A stretch of 64,000 nucleotides of DNA from Anas platyrhynchos (taxonomy: Eukaryota; Chordata; Aves; Anseriformes; Anatidae), in assembly GCF_047663525.1 (NCBI RefSeq), contig NC_092590.1, positions 8,142,001 to 8,206,000 on the forward strand, given 5' to 3'. Made by a program: the position numbers and the translations under genes. The notes below the pieces were generated by a model that ran no database searches, was not told the DNA's origin, and saw nothing but the letters and a program-made list of their open reading frames with translations. The stretch's first letter is position 1. Each line of letters opens with the position of its first letter. Below are positions 1 to 11,156 of the stretch, piece after piece.

Positions 1-1200
1 ACGGTCTGGCCTCTGCCTTGCACTCACTTTGTTTCAGTCCAGCTCCCACACGGTATGAAAAATATGAGCCATGTTTCCTCTATTACTGTCCATTCGGCTC
101 TCCCCAAGCACAGTCTCAATAAATGAGTCTCGTGCTGGAGTGCCCTGATCTGCATCCGTGCTTCACGCCTGCAGGGCACTTTTCAGACCGCTCCAGGAGC
201 TTTGTTGCTGCTCACCAGACCATTTTGGGGGGCAAGACGGCACAAGAACATCTAGCCCTGACTCATCTGTGAGACGCACAGCCTAACACAAGGCTACAAC
301 CAACCAACCAACACCACAGTGAGTCTGTTGGACTGGGGATGACCCACGTAACCCAGGCAGGGCCCAGCTTTGCTGTGCTGAGCTGCCTCCTGGCCCCCTT
401 CTTGCTGCTCTGCTCCCACCAAGGCTGCTACCTCACCCCAAAACATACAGGGGCACGCAGCCTGGTGGTACAGCCAGGTAGCTCCCTGCTCACTACAGAG
501 GGGCAGAGCAAGCCCTCACCCCATCTGGGGCTGGGCATCACACCCCACTGTGGCGCAGAAAGCCACCTTTCCTGGCAGAAAACCTCCTGCTGATGTGGCA
601 GCCTTGAAGGAAAAGGCTGAATGCCGAGCCTGTGCTGCAGGGCTTGCGAAGAGGCACGCAGAGCATAAGGACATGATATTTGGCAGCGGGAGCCTGCTCC
701 TTTGCTTTGTGGGCTCTTTGCTGGCTGGCTTGTGCCTCCTGACGCAGGCGCTCTGCGTGTGGCGTGGCCCAGACCGCCTCGAGGGCACTGAGGGGGGCCG
801 GCTGGGCCCCGGCATCCCCTCCCTGGCACTACAATTAATAACAGCACTCCTGCTGCTCCCCAGCCAGCCTCGGTGCCATCGCTGGGTGACCTGTCAGGGA
901 GTCTGGCCTCGGGGACGCAGCAAGAAGGCACAGCTGAAAAAAGACGTCTTACTCCAACAAGGCAGTTGCTCCGCTGCCAAAAAAAGAAAATTACTTAATT
1001 TCTCAGGACAAAAGGGAGCTGAAAATTGGGATGGGAAGAAAGACAGAAAAGAAATAATGCAAATCAAAGCACATTCAGATATTTCACAATCGTATAGTAA
1101 GAAAGCATAAAGAGCATTCACAAACACCCAGGCACAGCCATCAGACGTGTCCAAACCTCAAAATCAGAGATGACACAAAAATTGCTCTTAAGGAAGAGAC
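1..1200. other. GC-richer non-coding stretch, no recognised gene
   Basis: Positions 340-960 are GC-richer than the surroundings and hold long overlapping open frames on both strands (about 167 codons minus, about 186 plus). Neither has a recognisable domain, signal peptide or family motif, and overlapping open frames are expected where GC content lowers stop frequency. After about 960 the DNA turns A-rich. The only other structure noted is the terminal-exon-like signal near the left edge, listed separately. Confidence 0.6.
38..145 (+). other. Candidate terminal exon (acceptor plus poly(A) signal)
   Basis: A pyrimidine-rich run ends in a TTTCAG acceptor at 37. AATAAA follows at 118-123, with T/G-containing sequence (GAGTCTCGTGCTGG) just downstream as in cleavage sites. 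The enclosed sequence has no long frame, so if real this would be the last exon of a non-coding RNA or the 3' UTR end of a gene lying to the left, outside the window. The end is only estimated from the usual distance after AATAAA. Single acceptors plus AATAAA arise often by chance, so this is a weak call. Confidence 0.15.
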
Positions 1201-3510
1201 ATTTATGAAATGAGGAGTTATGTGGAAACTTCTGTGAGGGAAGTTCCCTCAGCTTCCTTCAGAAAACATATGCGAGCTCCTGAGATGTTTCCATTTCTTT
1301 CTAGCTCTCTTATCTTCTGTTCCTTGCACAGACTTTGTAAAGAAAACGCAAAGTAGTACGTTGCTCTGCAGTACTCTGAACACTCCTGACTCTAACGATT
1401 AGTGGCACCACATGTTGAAAGAACATATTTTTGCTTTAAAACCTATTTAAAGTTACAAAGAAGTCAAAATCCATCCCAACCCCTACCTGCCTGATCTGCT
1501 GATGGCCCTTGCATATTCTGCTAAAACACCGACGTTCACTTGGGAAAGCCATACAGGTGCTTCGTGCAAAATGCTGCTTGTATTTCTTGTATATTCAGGG
1601 CAGTGAGCAGAATACAGCCTCGGGTCAGAGTAAATGGGCTTGGACTTACAATAACAACAGATTTGAATACTTTCCCAGAAGTCTGCAGCCTGGTCTGCCC
1701 TGTGCAGCCAAACAGCACTGGAACACATCTGGTCACAAACAACTCAAAGAGGTGCATAAGCAAAGATTTGCTCCCCATTTATCCCACCAGCCTGAACAAG
1801 ACCTAGTATCTGAGAGTAGCTTCTTCTGTCTGTCAGTCTGCTGCTTGCCCACTTGCGGCTCGATCAGCCACTACCAAACTCAACGAGATATCAGATGAAC
1901 AGGATCGGGAGTGTGGTAGAGCAACAAGACAAAGCCCACAAATGTTCTGCTTGGATTTCTGCCTGTTGCTGTATTACAGTGAGTCACAGGCACAGCACTG
2001 CCCGAGCAGCTCAAGGCCATTTGAAGAGTCCTTACAGGCATGTCTCTACTTGAATACTAAAATTTTGAAGATATTTTTCTCCGTAGGCCACCCCAAAACA
2101 TGTATTTATTAAAGTTGATTTTGGAAACGATAAAACATGGCAGTCCCACTGCAGACCAGAACCACTTCCACATCAAAGCAACCCAGTTCTTTCACCAGAT
2201 TTATAAAGTCTCAATTCTTATCCCTCCTGAAAACCAAAACACCACAAATATTTACTTTTCTGTCCAACACACACCTCGTTTCCTGCTTGAGTATTGCAGG
2301 CAACACCACTTCAGTCATGCAGCAAACAGACACGACTTCCTTTTTGCTCCCTCCCTCTTGCTCTCCCCTTGGTCCCTCTGGCTTCGAATTCAAGCACATC
2401 CACTTGCTCTCCTGGTGCCAAAAACTGTACATAAGATTCCTCTCTTGCTCAGACTGGTCTGCTTGTCTTGAAGGGGATAGCAAGTTCCAAAGGCCCACTG
2501 AGGCCAGGGCTTTAGTAGTACTACCATCAGTCACCAGTGGTCATCTCACTTCTGACTCCAACCACTGTGAAGACACAAAAGTAGTAAAATCATTTTGTCT
2601 TATTACTGCCCCAGTCTTTACCAAAAATTGATCCCACTGCTCTATAGCAAACTCTATCACAATCCTACATCCCTCCACAGCAGCTGAGGAAATGAGAATG
2701 GGATTAGAACTTGAACTTTACCATTATCCAAAATATACTTCAAAATGCTCACATCCAGCTCACTGTATTTCTGAGATCAAAAGATAAAGAGATGCATTTG
2801 GGCTTCTCTTCTACCATTTTCTCTTTTCTTTGCCCACATTCTTTCATTCAGTGTCCTGTTCTGGAAATGCTTGTGGTATTTCCATCCATTTTGTCTCTTC
2901 GGTAGATCTCCTCACCAGAAAACTGAGCGGCCTCTGATGGTTCGAACTCTCCTGAAGAGCCACACGTGGAGCTACTTGAACCTTTTGCTGTATAATGCAA
3001 GGAGAAGTTTACACCTGTATATTTCTGTAATGCACCTGTATTTCTTGCGGCCCAAGATGAGACGTGCAACTGGCAAGGATTTAACCTACACTGTTTAAAA
3101 GCTTATACACATACTCCCAAATGGTGGCTATTAAAGACTTAATTGGAAATAATTGGGAAAGGGGAATCCCACATTTGGATTATGTACCACAAGTCCTAAG
3201 AACTAAGAAAAGCAGACTGTCGAATGTAAGAAGAGAAAGTTCTGGGAATTTTCAAATGATTGTTGTTGCTAGGAAACCTTCTTGGTATCCACATGTTCAG
3301 CATTTCTGTCGCATTTTATCCACATTTCTCAGACAGTGCTACTCCGTGCCATGCCCTAAAGGAGAAAAGTGCCAAAAACAGCACTGTAAAGCATTTAAAT
3401 GCCTTAATAAAAATACTATAAGGATGAGAAAGCTATATTGGATTAATTTTAGTCTAATTTGAAATGTAGAGAGATGCAAGAAGGAAAGAGGAACAGCTTT
3501 ATCTGAAGCA
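1201..3510. other. AT-rich non-coding stretch, nothing recognised
   Basis: I see no gene, RNA gene or clear repeat. The short open frames have no family resemblance. One motif stands out: an imperfect RFX X-box-like palindrome, GTTGCTAGGAAAC, at 3265-3277 (one base off a GTTGCTAGGCAAC form). AATAAA occurs near 3404 without an upstream exon signal. Confidence 0.5.
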
Positions 3511-3519
3511 TTTATATGA

Positions 3520-3832
3520 TCCCCGTTACTGGAGCATCTTAATTCTTTACAATCTCTAACATATTTATGCTAACAGCACACTTGCAAAGAGGGAAGTATT
3601 ATTTTCTGCATTCTACGAATGGGGAACAGGGATTCCGATTCTTAAAAAGCCTTCAGGAGTCAAACTCTCACCGATTTCAGCTGAAGTTGGGTTCCTGTGT
3701 GTTTTGAGAACACAGAGCAAAGCGGCTACAGCATGCACAAGCAACCACGAGGTCGGAGGCCTAGCACCCTCTGAGCCCAGCCACCCAGATGCAGTGCTGA
3801 GCATGAAATTCAGGTCCCTAAACTAACTGCTC
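3520..3832 (-). repeat. Ancient MIR/L2-like SINE relic (degenerate)
   Basis: The stretch around 3580-3640 (GGGAAGTATTATTTTCTGCA, then CTACGAATGGGGAACAGGGA) resembles the reverse complement of the amniote MIR core, where a bridge like GTATTATTATCCCCATTTTA is followed by CAGATGGGGAAACTGAGG. Further on, 3804-3825 (TGAAATTCAGGTCCCTAAAC) resembles another old amniote repeat segment. Divergence is high and the ends are approximate. The assignment rests on remembered consensus text, not an alignment. Confidence 0.45.
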
Positions 3833-6800
3833 CCTACCCAGTTCTGCACCTCACCTTCCTGCAGCTGATTACTTCTGATGCTGTGCTGCTCTTCTTCCTT
3901 GCTGCTGCTGAAGAGCATCTTGCTTCCTTCAGACCTTCGTCAAGATCATTTGGACTCCAAAGCTCACCCCCGAAGTACTGCTCTCCCTCTCCGCCTTGCT
4001 GTCATCGTGCTCTATTCCATTGCCTAACTGCCTGCCGTTAGTAATGAAAACCATCAAGCAGAACGAGACTCATCTCAAATCTCAGCTATGCTTTACATAT
4101 TTTTCCATTTGACAGGGAAGTGATCATCATTCTCTGAGAATGCTTTTGCCCTATTCCTTCACAATGTCATCTTGAGGCAATGAAATCTATGCCCCTGAGA
4201 ATGTTGAACACCTTGCTAAAGTCAACTTAAAGTCAAGTTGTTGCTCCTCTTACAAGGCTGTCCTAAAAGGAAATCAGATTGATTTGACATGATTTTGAGT
4301 GTGAGGACCAGAAAATGGTAATACAGCAAGTATAAAATAATATGAATGCAAGTCAATGCCTAACAAGTAACTATCCCCTGTCCCCTCCTAGAAATAATAA
4401 TTAAAAAAAAGTTCCTGAAGAATACTCATGTTGCTTCTTTCTCCCATCATTTGTTGAGCAATGACCAAATAAATACAATTTCTCTTTTAGTTCAGCCACA
4501 GACAAATAATTTATTTTTCCCAGGCCTTAATTCCTTTATACCCTACAATCCAGCTAATACCTGCCTTTCAGGATTGCAAAGACTTTGCTGTTCTCCATTC
4601 AGTATTTACAACCACCTCATGAAAGAGATCCTGTGTAACTACTGTCATTTTAGTATTTGGGGAAAAAAAATAGTCACTCAAGTGTAGATGCACCAATGTC
4701 ACTGAAATTACCATGAGGGAAGGCTGATAATCTGCCCACTAAGCTTCTGTATATTCCTTAAGTATGAGCCGTTCTGGTCAGTCTCTGGTATGCTCGATGC
4801 ACATAGTGCAGATGCACTTGTGGAAATGAAATCTTTCTTTTTTCGTTTCATTAGACCTAAGCAAAGCATTTTCTGATTTGGTCTTAGTGTTTTTTTGCTT
4901 TCCTCCACTTTTTCTGATGGCTCTCACACAGACTGCAGTGACAACACTGTCAGCAGTTCATGAGGGGGCCAAACCCCTTCAGATGTTGCGTACAAGTTTC
5001 AGAGCTGTTTTCAGATTTACTTCCTTTCTTGTTTCCTTGCAGATATCCCTTTGATGCCAGTGAGTAGATTTGGACATCAGATATACAATCAGCATGTGGG
5101 ACAATTTCCCTACAAACTGGCCACATTCGCAGTCATGACTCGTCTGTTGGATCTCCAGAGATCAAAATGAAATGCATCCAAAGTCTGTGTTGTTTTTCTA
5201 CACCCTAGACTGCTACAGCAAAGTAGTCTTGGAGCCAAACTTCCTTAAAGTTGACAGGACACCAGACTTAGCAGTCATCTGGGCACCAGACTGGATCCAA
5301 CTCCAGTAGCTGGAAATGAAGATGATAAATCTTTCTAATTTATCATGGGAGAGATTAAGAGGTGCTGATCAAAGTGCTAGTAATATCGTCATTGTCTGGA
5401 CCACTACGATTATTTCATTTAAGCTGCCACTCACTGGCACCTAAATATACCTCCTTTTGTTTCTCTCTCCAAATGTGTCTGCTTTATACAATATGCTAAA
5501 AGCAGAACTTGTACCAGGCTGCAGGGGATTTTGGTTTATTTTTTTGTAAAAATACTAATTCAGAAAGTGGAGAGCTACAGTCCATGTATTTAACAGTCAA
5601 TGCAGAGTGGCTTATTCTTCACTGCTGTGCAATCTTAGGTCCATGCTCTTGTTTGGCAGGCTGGGGGCAGTGGGAGGTGCTCTGCCTTCAGGGCAGTGGG
5701 GAGTCTTGGCTCACTCAAAGAAAAAACACCACATTTTGGGTCTGGACATACCCTACAGGAGACTGCCCTTCTGGTTGGTAGCAGTGATAGCAGAGAGGTC
5801 TACAAGTAGGAGAAGGAGGGCAAACCTTTTGATTACTCAAGCAAGAAGGAGCAAGGGCTACCAGGAAGGTGATATCACACATTTACTGGCTGCAGCTCTT
5901 TTTGTTTAGTGAAGTGAACACAGGGAAACAACATAAAGTATAGAACAGAGACAGGAACAAAACGATGCTGACTAATGTACAGATGGGCGCAGTTTAAGTA
6001 GAAGACACGAGGCTCAAGCCTACAGTCCCCAGCAGGACTTGGAGAAACAACTGGACCACATAGTTAGGTGCAAGAAGGTCAGGTTGTTCAGAAAGGTTTC
6101 TTTATAAAAAACATCAAGTGGGTACAGGGACTCTATCTTCCCAGGCTGTTCTGTACTCTCGTAGTTACTTCAAATTATTCCACATCAAAAAATTGGGCAG
6201 GTCCAACAAAGTGACAGCCAGAGCCACAATGAGAAGAGAGCCTCATACAGGGAAGAGCTGGACCAGCATCTTCATTAGGAGTGATTATGAAAGGGAAAAT
6301 ATTTAAGCCTCCTTGCTTTGAAACTACTTTTACTTGGTTAGTTTGAAAGATTTTGCTAGTTTGAGAGATTCCTCATTTTCTGGATTGACAGTTTGGCAAT
6401 ATTTGCTGCAGTTTTCTTTCTTTATTTTTTTATAATACAGGTGCGTGATAGGGGAAAATGAGCACAAATCTTCCATAATTAAGCCAGGGATTCTCCTGAA
6501 ACTAGTCAGGGTTCAAAAGAAAATATATGTTTAAGCACAATCACAGTATTTCAGGAAAACTGTAAAAGCTTTAGTCAGAAGGAAAGGGTAAAGGCATTTT
6601 AATTTCAGGCACAGCTCAAGCATCATCCATCTTCCTTCCCTTCCATAAAGGCAAACATTCTCAAGTTACAAGTTTTGAAAGATTTTTCCAAGTCTCCATT
6701 TTCCTTGGAGCTTAATGCTGTCTTTAATCAAGACTTCCTCCTGGAGCTCTACAGCTTATTCTCCAGTCCTTGTAATCAGCATTATTTCTAGCCATTCATT

Positions 6801-7590
6801 TTTCCAGACTCAGTAGTAGCAAAATCAAGAATTATTTTCAAATTCACGATTGTGTCAAAAGTATCATTTAATTTCATATTATTTATTTTTTTCCTGCCAG
6901 CTCACATAAATGATCCTGCCAAATACTGTAACAACTGTTCAGCTAGGAAGACTCTTTCTATGAGGAATGCAGTTCCAGTCCCTCTGCTGTAAAGATTTGT
7001 GGGCAGGTTTTTGTTGTTTTTTTTTTTAAGGGAAAAAAAAAAAATAAATCCTGAACTAGCTCCAGGTTGAAATTTAATGACAGCTCCTTTTGGGAACTAG
7101 CAGTCAAAAAAACTCAAGGTTCCAAACAAAACTAAAAGGTATATAAATTCTACATACATTTGCTTTAGGGTAAATAAAATTGAATTGGTACAAACCCCAG
7201 ACAAGGGAGCAAGATGTAGACACTGTGAGTGCCTGGTAGAAGTAAATGAGATACCTCTGAACTCATCCTAACTTAAGCAGAAGATTTTCTACTCTTAAGA
7301 CAACGTGGAAAAGATGAAGTGCATTGAGTCTTTTAAACCGATTTTTGATCACAACTATGAAAAGCACAGAAAGTGTTTATGGAAATTACAGTTTGGGGTG
7401 AGTTTATAGGAAGACTGGCAATGTGTAGTCCCCACCAACAGCATATGTACAGGGTCAGGCTGACAGACAAACCCACAAATGGGGGAAACTGCTTTTCCTG
7501 GAAGGAGAGTGAAATACAGCTTCTTCCTCCTGGTCTGACAGCAAGAAAAGCTGAAGAGAGTTCAGCTGTCTTGCCTGGGTGCATCCATGC
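3833..7590. other. Non-coding stretch, no recognised gene
   Basis: Mostly AT-rich sequence without recognisable genes. Simple-sequence content includes an A-rich run near 4403 and a T11-AAGGG-A12 inverted homopolymer pair at 7017-7044. A segment at 3937-3970 loosely recalls the CR1 phrase around AAGATCAT but lacks the rest of the element. Confidence 0.5.
7017..7044. repeat. Inverted homopolymers T11 / A12
   Basis: Eleven T (7017-7027), AAGGG, then twelve A (7033-7044). The two runs are complementary and could form a weak AT hairpin; slippage-prone simple sequence is the likely origin. Confidence 0.85.
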
Positions 7591-7598
7591 ACCGTTAC

Positions 7599-7618
7599 TT
7601 TTTTTTTTTTTTTTTTTT
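7599..7618. repeat. Poly(T) tract (T20)
   Basis: Uninterrupted run of 20 T. It could be the tail of an old minus-strand retrocopy, but no source transcript is recognisable next to it, so it is annotated only as a mononucleotide tract. Confidence 0.95.
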
Positions 7619-8394
7619 GTATCAGCAACAAGAATCTGTTACTCAAATTCGAAGAAAACACTCGAAAATAATTGACAGATAACAAATGACAAGGAAGAAT
7701 AAAACATAGAAAAACATTTGGAAGAATAGTGTGCATTTTCTATCCTAAGTGTCTCTTGTATCAAACAAAGAAGATTTCAGAAAAGAATCTGAAGGAGAGA
7801 TAGGCAACAGGGCAATTCAAGGAAAGCGTTCCTTGGGTACATACAGAGAGGACAAAGCAAAACAAATAGGAAAGGTGACAAGCACAATATGGTGATAGCC
7901 ATTGTCATGAAGCTGGGTTGAATGGGTTCATGGGGCCGATTTTCTGAGGAGTCAGTGAAGAAAGAGCTGAAGATCAAGGAAGGAGTGAAGGGAAGGGAAG
8001 CAATAGCTAAGGTCACTTCAGAGAGCAGACAGCAGAGAGAAGATGCTGAGAGTGACAAAAAAGTGATAGACATTAATGGATTGGAGGTCTCAAGAGGGCA
8101 GGGTGAGGCAAGGGGCAGAGGGTAAATATGCTTTGTTGAAAGAAATGGAGAGGCAAGAGAGAAAGCGGTGCTCAAATGGATCAGAGAAGGACCAGTGTTT
8201 GGGGAAAACAGGAGCAAGGCTCTTTCAGTGAGTGGGAGTGCTGCTCTGGGCTTGTAAGTCAAGTGAGGGGGCGAGGGAAAGGAGACAAGAGGCTAAAAGG
8301 TCGGGTAGGGTGTCGGTGGTGAAGGCAAAGTCAGCTAGGATGAGATGACGAAGCAAAGCAGGTATCCTTTTAAAAAGAGGGCACAGAGAGAGTA
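7619..8394. repeat. Purine-skewed low-complexity tract
   Basis: From about 7780 to 8390 the plus strand is strongly A/G biased, with repeated GAAGG, GAGAG and AGCAG runs. The skew makes the minus strand pyrimidine-rich and poor in stops, which explains a minus-strand open frame of about 161 codons (7777-8262) rich in Leu, Ser and Pro. I do not regard that frame as a gene. Confidence 0.6.
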
Positions 8395-8755
8395 GCTGTG
8401 AGTGAGCGAGGCAGGAAAGAAGGATGCGCTGCCTGCGCCTCCCTACCTCAGCAGAGGCTGCTCGGGGCTGTCAGACACACTGCAGGAATAGCGCAGGGCC
8501 TTCATGAAATCTGGCAGGTCTTCAGATCCCAGCCTCTCCCCACCCACACCCTGCCTGCAATGAATAGCTCCATTCATCGGGGCCGAGGTATTGATTTCAG
8601 CATCTTCTCTAACATGGAAATTCATGGAGGCCTCCGTGCCTTCGCTGAGCCGTTTCCTGAGGGTTGCTGCGAGATCAGAGCCTTCCTCCTCCCGACCCCA
8701 GGAAGAGGGAGAGCCCAGCCCGGAGCGCTGGCGAGGCTGTTAAAAAGTCACTAAT
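8395..8755. promoter_or_regulatory. CpG-enriched GC-rich block, possible regulatory element
   Basis: This 360-bp block has about 15 CpG by eye, well above the flanks, and is clearly GC-richer. Within it lie ATGAAT ... ATTCAT inverted half-sites (8560-8578), and a pair of related ATCAGC/ATCAGC half-sites near 8754-8766 sits at its right edge. No coding frame is convincing. It may be an enhancer, a small CpG island or simply a GC-rich patch; only the composition is directly seen. Confidence 0.3.
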
Positions 8756-11074
8756 CAGCAAATCAGCCCAACCACACAGCCCAGCACTAGGGGCCTGTTC
8801 TTATTTGTAAGCCCAGCCAACGCATGAAGGAGCCCCTATTGCTTCCTGGACTTTGGAGTTGGTGCAAAGAACACAGCGTGTGCCTTTAGGGTATGAGCAC
8901 TCACGTTTAAAACTCTTACAGAAACCTGCAGTGATTTGACAAGTAACAATGCCAGTCTTGGTGGAAAGAGCTGATACAACTGCCACGAGGTTATCGTGGC
9001 ACACCAAGCAAAGCAGTAACAGCTGGGCTGCTCCCGGACTGCGATCTCTGCCCATCAGCTTTATGGTTCACTTGTTCTCCCAGCTATGCCTTTTCTCTGC
9101 CTGCTGGTGTTTGGCTCTGTGTTTATCATATGAGTGCTTACTGTGCACAAGCTATGGTTTTGCTCTCGTGTTGGACACATCTAGTGCAACACATTCTGTC
9201 CAGCATGGGAGAGGAGGACAACAATAACATAACATAAAAACAGCCCTTCTGTTGAGATGCTAACTACTCTTCACAGCCTGCTTACAAAATATACACATTC
9301 AATGTGTAATGTGTTTAACTTAAGACACTGCAGCATTAAACACACCAAAATAGACACTTCATACTAACGACAGCTGTCGCCAGCTGCATCCTTTGAAGAG
9401 AATTCCTAACAAAACTGGACTCGTAAAAATAAAAGAGGTTATTAGCATCATCCCAGAGAGCAAACAGAAAATTGTTTTGCATTCTCTCTTCTTAATTCCT
9501 CTCACTTGTTGTTAGAGTATCTGTGCACCGTTTCCAGTGGTTCTAGTGACCCCATAAATCTTACCCAATCTCCATTTTCCTCTAACAGGTTGATGGTTGA
9601 CTGAGTGTTAATTCTGTGTTTTGTTTATTTGTTTGTTTTTTTTAATCTGAGAATCTGGCAGTTGAATTCAATAACTGCATCAGATCTACTACTGAAAGCA
9701 AAGAGTCAAGTGACTTTGGCAAAGCAATCACCCTAACGAATTAATGTTTGCACAAAGCTCCTGAAGAAATAACGTGTTGTGGAAGCGCCAAGAACGCTAT
9801 ACGTAAATTTGCCTCCTCCCAGGCCTTTCGCATGCAGGGAAGCCACGGGCGTATGAGTAGAGAAGTATGACTCAGTTTGAACTTTTGAATGAAATAGGTT
9901 TGACCCTTTTTCTGAAGGAGCAGGTTGCAGCTTTGTCCTCCAAAACCCGACAAACAAGTTCACTTACGGAGCTGACTTTCTGCACTTCTTGCCCTCCGAG
10001 TCTCTCTCTGCTGTACATACATCTACTGGTTACTGTACATAAAAATTCTATACTTTTACCATACCTAAAACCACTTTTATCAATTTTAGGCAAAGTAAAA
10101 TAGTTCGCTCTTTAAACGAAAAGCAAATGATAGACGGGAACAAGAATAAAGAACAGGCCGATTGCCTAAGAATGAGTGCAAAATGATTTCTTAAAAATTC
10201 CTGCTGTTTTCTGGAGGCGTGGGGGATGTTTACAATTCAGTTGATCAGACTTTCAACTAATCTCAAAGAAGTTTTACGTCTTGTCTTAATGAGGCTCACA
10301 AGAGGTCCCCTGGTAGTTTTCAGTGTATGCGTTACCAGCTTAACATTATAAGCAGCCAAAATAGGAAGAAAAAGGCACTGCAGGAAGACAGATACTAAAA
10401 CCTCAAGGAGCTTCCATTCAAGGAGTCAGTATGAAGGTTCCTGTAGGCAGCGGTGATACTTGCACTGGGTGCTAATCCCATCCAGGCTTTAACATCTCCA
10501 AAGAGGCTAACAATTAGAAGAATTAGACTCCAACCCATCTTAAATTGAGCTACAGTGAAAACACAAACGCATGAGTCACAGTATCTCTTGGGGATTGCAC
10601 AGAGCTGACCTGATTAGCACTGAGAATAAAAGAGCAACCTGCAATAACATTGTCCACGTTACAGATGCTGCAGGAAGCCACCACCAGAATGCACGTGCAC
10701 TCTCTGACTATGCCTGGCGCACATTTCAAAGACAAATTTGCCTTGGTATCAAATAAACAAAATGAGGGCTGCCTCTCCAGGCTCCAACTAAGATCTTCAT
10801 GTGTATCACCTGGCCTTGTTATATTTCATTACTCTTTGCCCAGCAACAAAGCAAGGTATACATGATCTTGCAAAGTTCTCCTGCCCTTCTGTTGACACCA
10901 TGGATAAAAGCTTGCTCTGCTGACATCTCATTCAGGTCAGCAGTAAGCTGTTTCACATTGCACGTGGGTAACTGCAGGATCTCCAGTCTCTGTCAAGCAA
11001 TATAAACACGTGTGCTCTTTAGATTTCTATCAAGCTCACGTTTCTGATCATTATTCCCAGGTAAAAATCACACA
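8756..11074. other. Non-coding stretch, nothing recognised
   Basis: No gene or RNA gene seen. 9760-9870 has several CpGs (AAGCGCC, AACGCTATACGT, TTTCGCATGC) and a conserved look, but I cannot test conservation. 10,402-10,425 (CTCAAGGAGCTTCCATTCAA) resembles a phrase common in ancient amniote repeats, too short to call. Confidence 0.5.
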
Positions 11075-11156
11075 CACAGAATCACAGAATTTCTAGGTTG
11101 GAAGAGACTTCAAGATCATCGAGTCCAGCCTCTGACCTAATGCTAACAGTCCCCAA
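11075..11156 (-). mobile_element. CR1 LINE 3' fragment, 5'-truncated
   Basis: The block starts with CACAGAATCACAGAAT, the reverse complement of the short tandem repeat that ends avian CR1 elements, followed by TTCTAGGTTGGAAGAGACTT and CAAGATCATCGAGTCCAGCC, the reverse complement of the CR1 3' UTR. The element therefore lies on the minus strand with its 3' end at the left. About 80 bp remain; similarity stops after CTAACAGTCCCC. Such severe 5' truncation is normal for CR1, and no ORF is retained. It shares nearly every base with the second copy about 2 kb away, so both belong to the same or closely related subfamilies. Confidence 0.92.

Noticed and set aside
428..1110. Overlapping long open frames on both strands (167 and 186 codons)
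   Set aside because: They overlap each other in a GC-rich patch, lack any known domain and have no splice or promoter context; both cannot be coding.
2938..2955. tRNA B-box-like GGTTCGAACTC
   Set aside because: The flanking bases do not pair as a T stem and no A box or acceptor stem lies at the right distance.
3937..3972. CR1-like phrase around CAAGATCATTTGGACTCCAA
   Set aside because: No GGTTGGAAG block before it and no CR1 sequence after it; too short to separate from chance.
7777..8262. 161-codon minus-strand frame rich in Leu, Ser and Pro
   Set aside because: Explained by purine skew of the plus strand, which removes stops from the pyrimidine-rich complement.
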